Source: Cyanobacteria bacterium UBA6984 (GTDB lineage Bacteria; Cyanobacteriota; Vampirovibrionia; Gastranaerophilales; Gastranaerophilaceae). Taken from it: 30,112 nucleotides of DNA. The notes beneath the pieces are model-generated. The model saw only the letters and a list, made by a program, of their open reading frames with translations, had not been told where the DNA came from and made no database searches. Position 1 is the first letter of the stretch. Each line of letters begins with the position of its first letter. Location of the stretch: contig DJYG01000015.1 of the NCBI GenBank assembly GCA_002450015.1, positions 1 through 30,112 of the forward strand, in the 5' to 3' direction. This document shows, one piece after another, positions 30,104-30,112 of this stretch. The translations under genes and the position numbers were made by a program.

Positions 30104-30112
30104 TTTTATTTT

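Noticed and set aside
1..30112. CRISPR arrays, insertion sequences, prophage or integron elements
   Set aside because: No regularly spaced repeats, transposase or integrase-like products, or flanking direct repeats were seen.

Overview
The window is an AT-rich stretch of bacterial chromosome that is almost fully coding. The gene content suggests an anaerobic, host-associated bacterium. The best guess, an inference from gene style rather than from any search, is a non-photosynthetic cyanobacterial relative of the Gastranaerophilales/Melainabacteria type. The supporting signs are the [FeFe]-hydrogenase maturase HydF, an abundant-looking prepilin, a GGGtGRT protein, a large SRP RNA with an Alu-type 5' part, and two cytosolic-type hydrolases with unusual Asn-rich N-terminal extensions ending in S-F-x-G. 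There are no insertion sequences, phage genes or CRISPR arrays.

Layout. 1-2228 (minus): the classical ribosomal/transcription block rpmG - tRNA-Trp - secE - nusG - rplK - rplA (rplA runs off the left edge). Similar hairpin leaders precede rplK and rplA. 2361-5747 (minus): a four-gene operon with a ZorA/MotA-like membrane protein, a ZorB/MotB-like OmpA protein, a UPF0210 (DUF711) protein and a small unknown protein. It is transcribed divergently from a 1116-residue zinc-ribbon / cyclase-like / ATPase-like / helical-repeat protein (5827-9177, plus), followed closely by glgA. 10783-12111: a DHH-family phosphoesterase with an S-F-x-G extension. 12229-14346: a ZIP metal transporter and hydF, divergent, with two copies of the same operator between them. 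14378-16296: gatC and pyrG. 16365-18149 (minus): an M29 aminopeptidase with a duplicated N-terminal domain. 18738-19000: SRP RNA with its own promoter and terminator. 19282-21996: ruvB, a YibE/F membrane protein and a bifunctional-nuclease-domain protein. 22067-25396: a TPR-glycosyltransferase-like protein, thiL and a prepilin. 25457-28496 (minus): fabI, a UgpC/MalK-like ABC ATPase and, overlapping it, a histidine-kinase-like protein that has lost its catalytic residues. 28675-29016: a small unknown protein. 29105-30103 (minus): the GGGtGRT protein.

Most genes are housekeeping. The less ordinary points are: (a) the stand-alone ZorAB-like motor pair with UPF0210, opposite a multidomain protein whose nucleotide-binding motifs are degenerate; (b) the twin TGTTAGG-N4-CTTAACA sites that tie a metal importer to hydrogenase maturation; (c) the pseudo-kinase upstream of the ABC ATPase; (d) four genes whose -10 box ends exactly 6 nt before the ATG with no Shine-Dalgarno, predicting leaderless mRNAs; (e) the S-F-x-G N-terminal extensions. 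Perfect or near-perfect intrinsic terminators separate most convergent genes.
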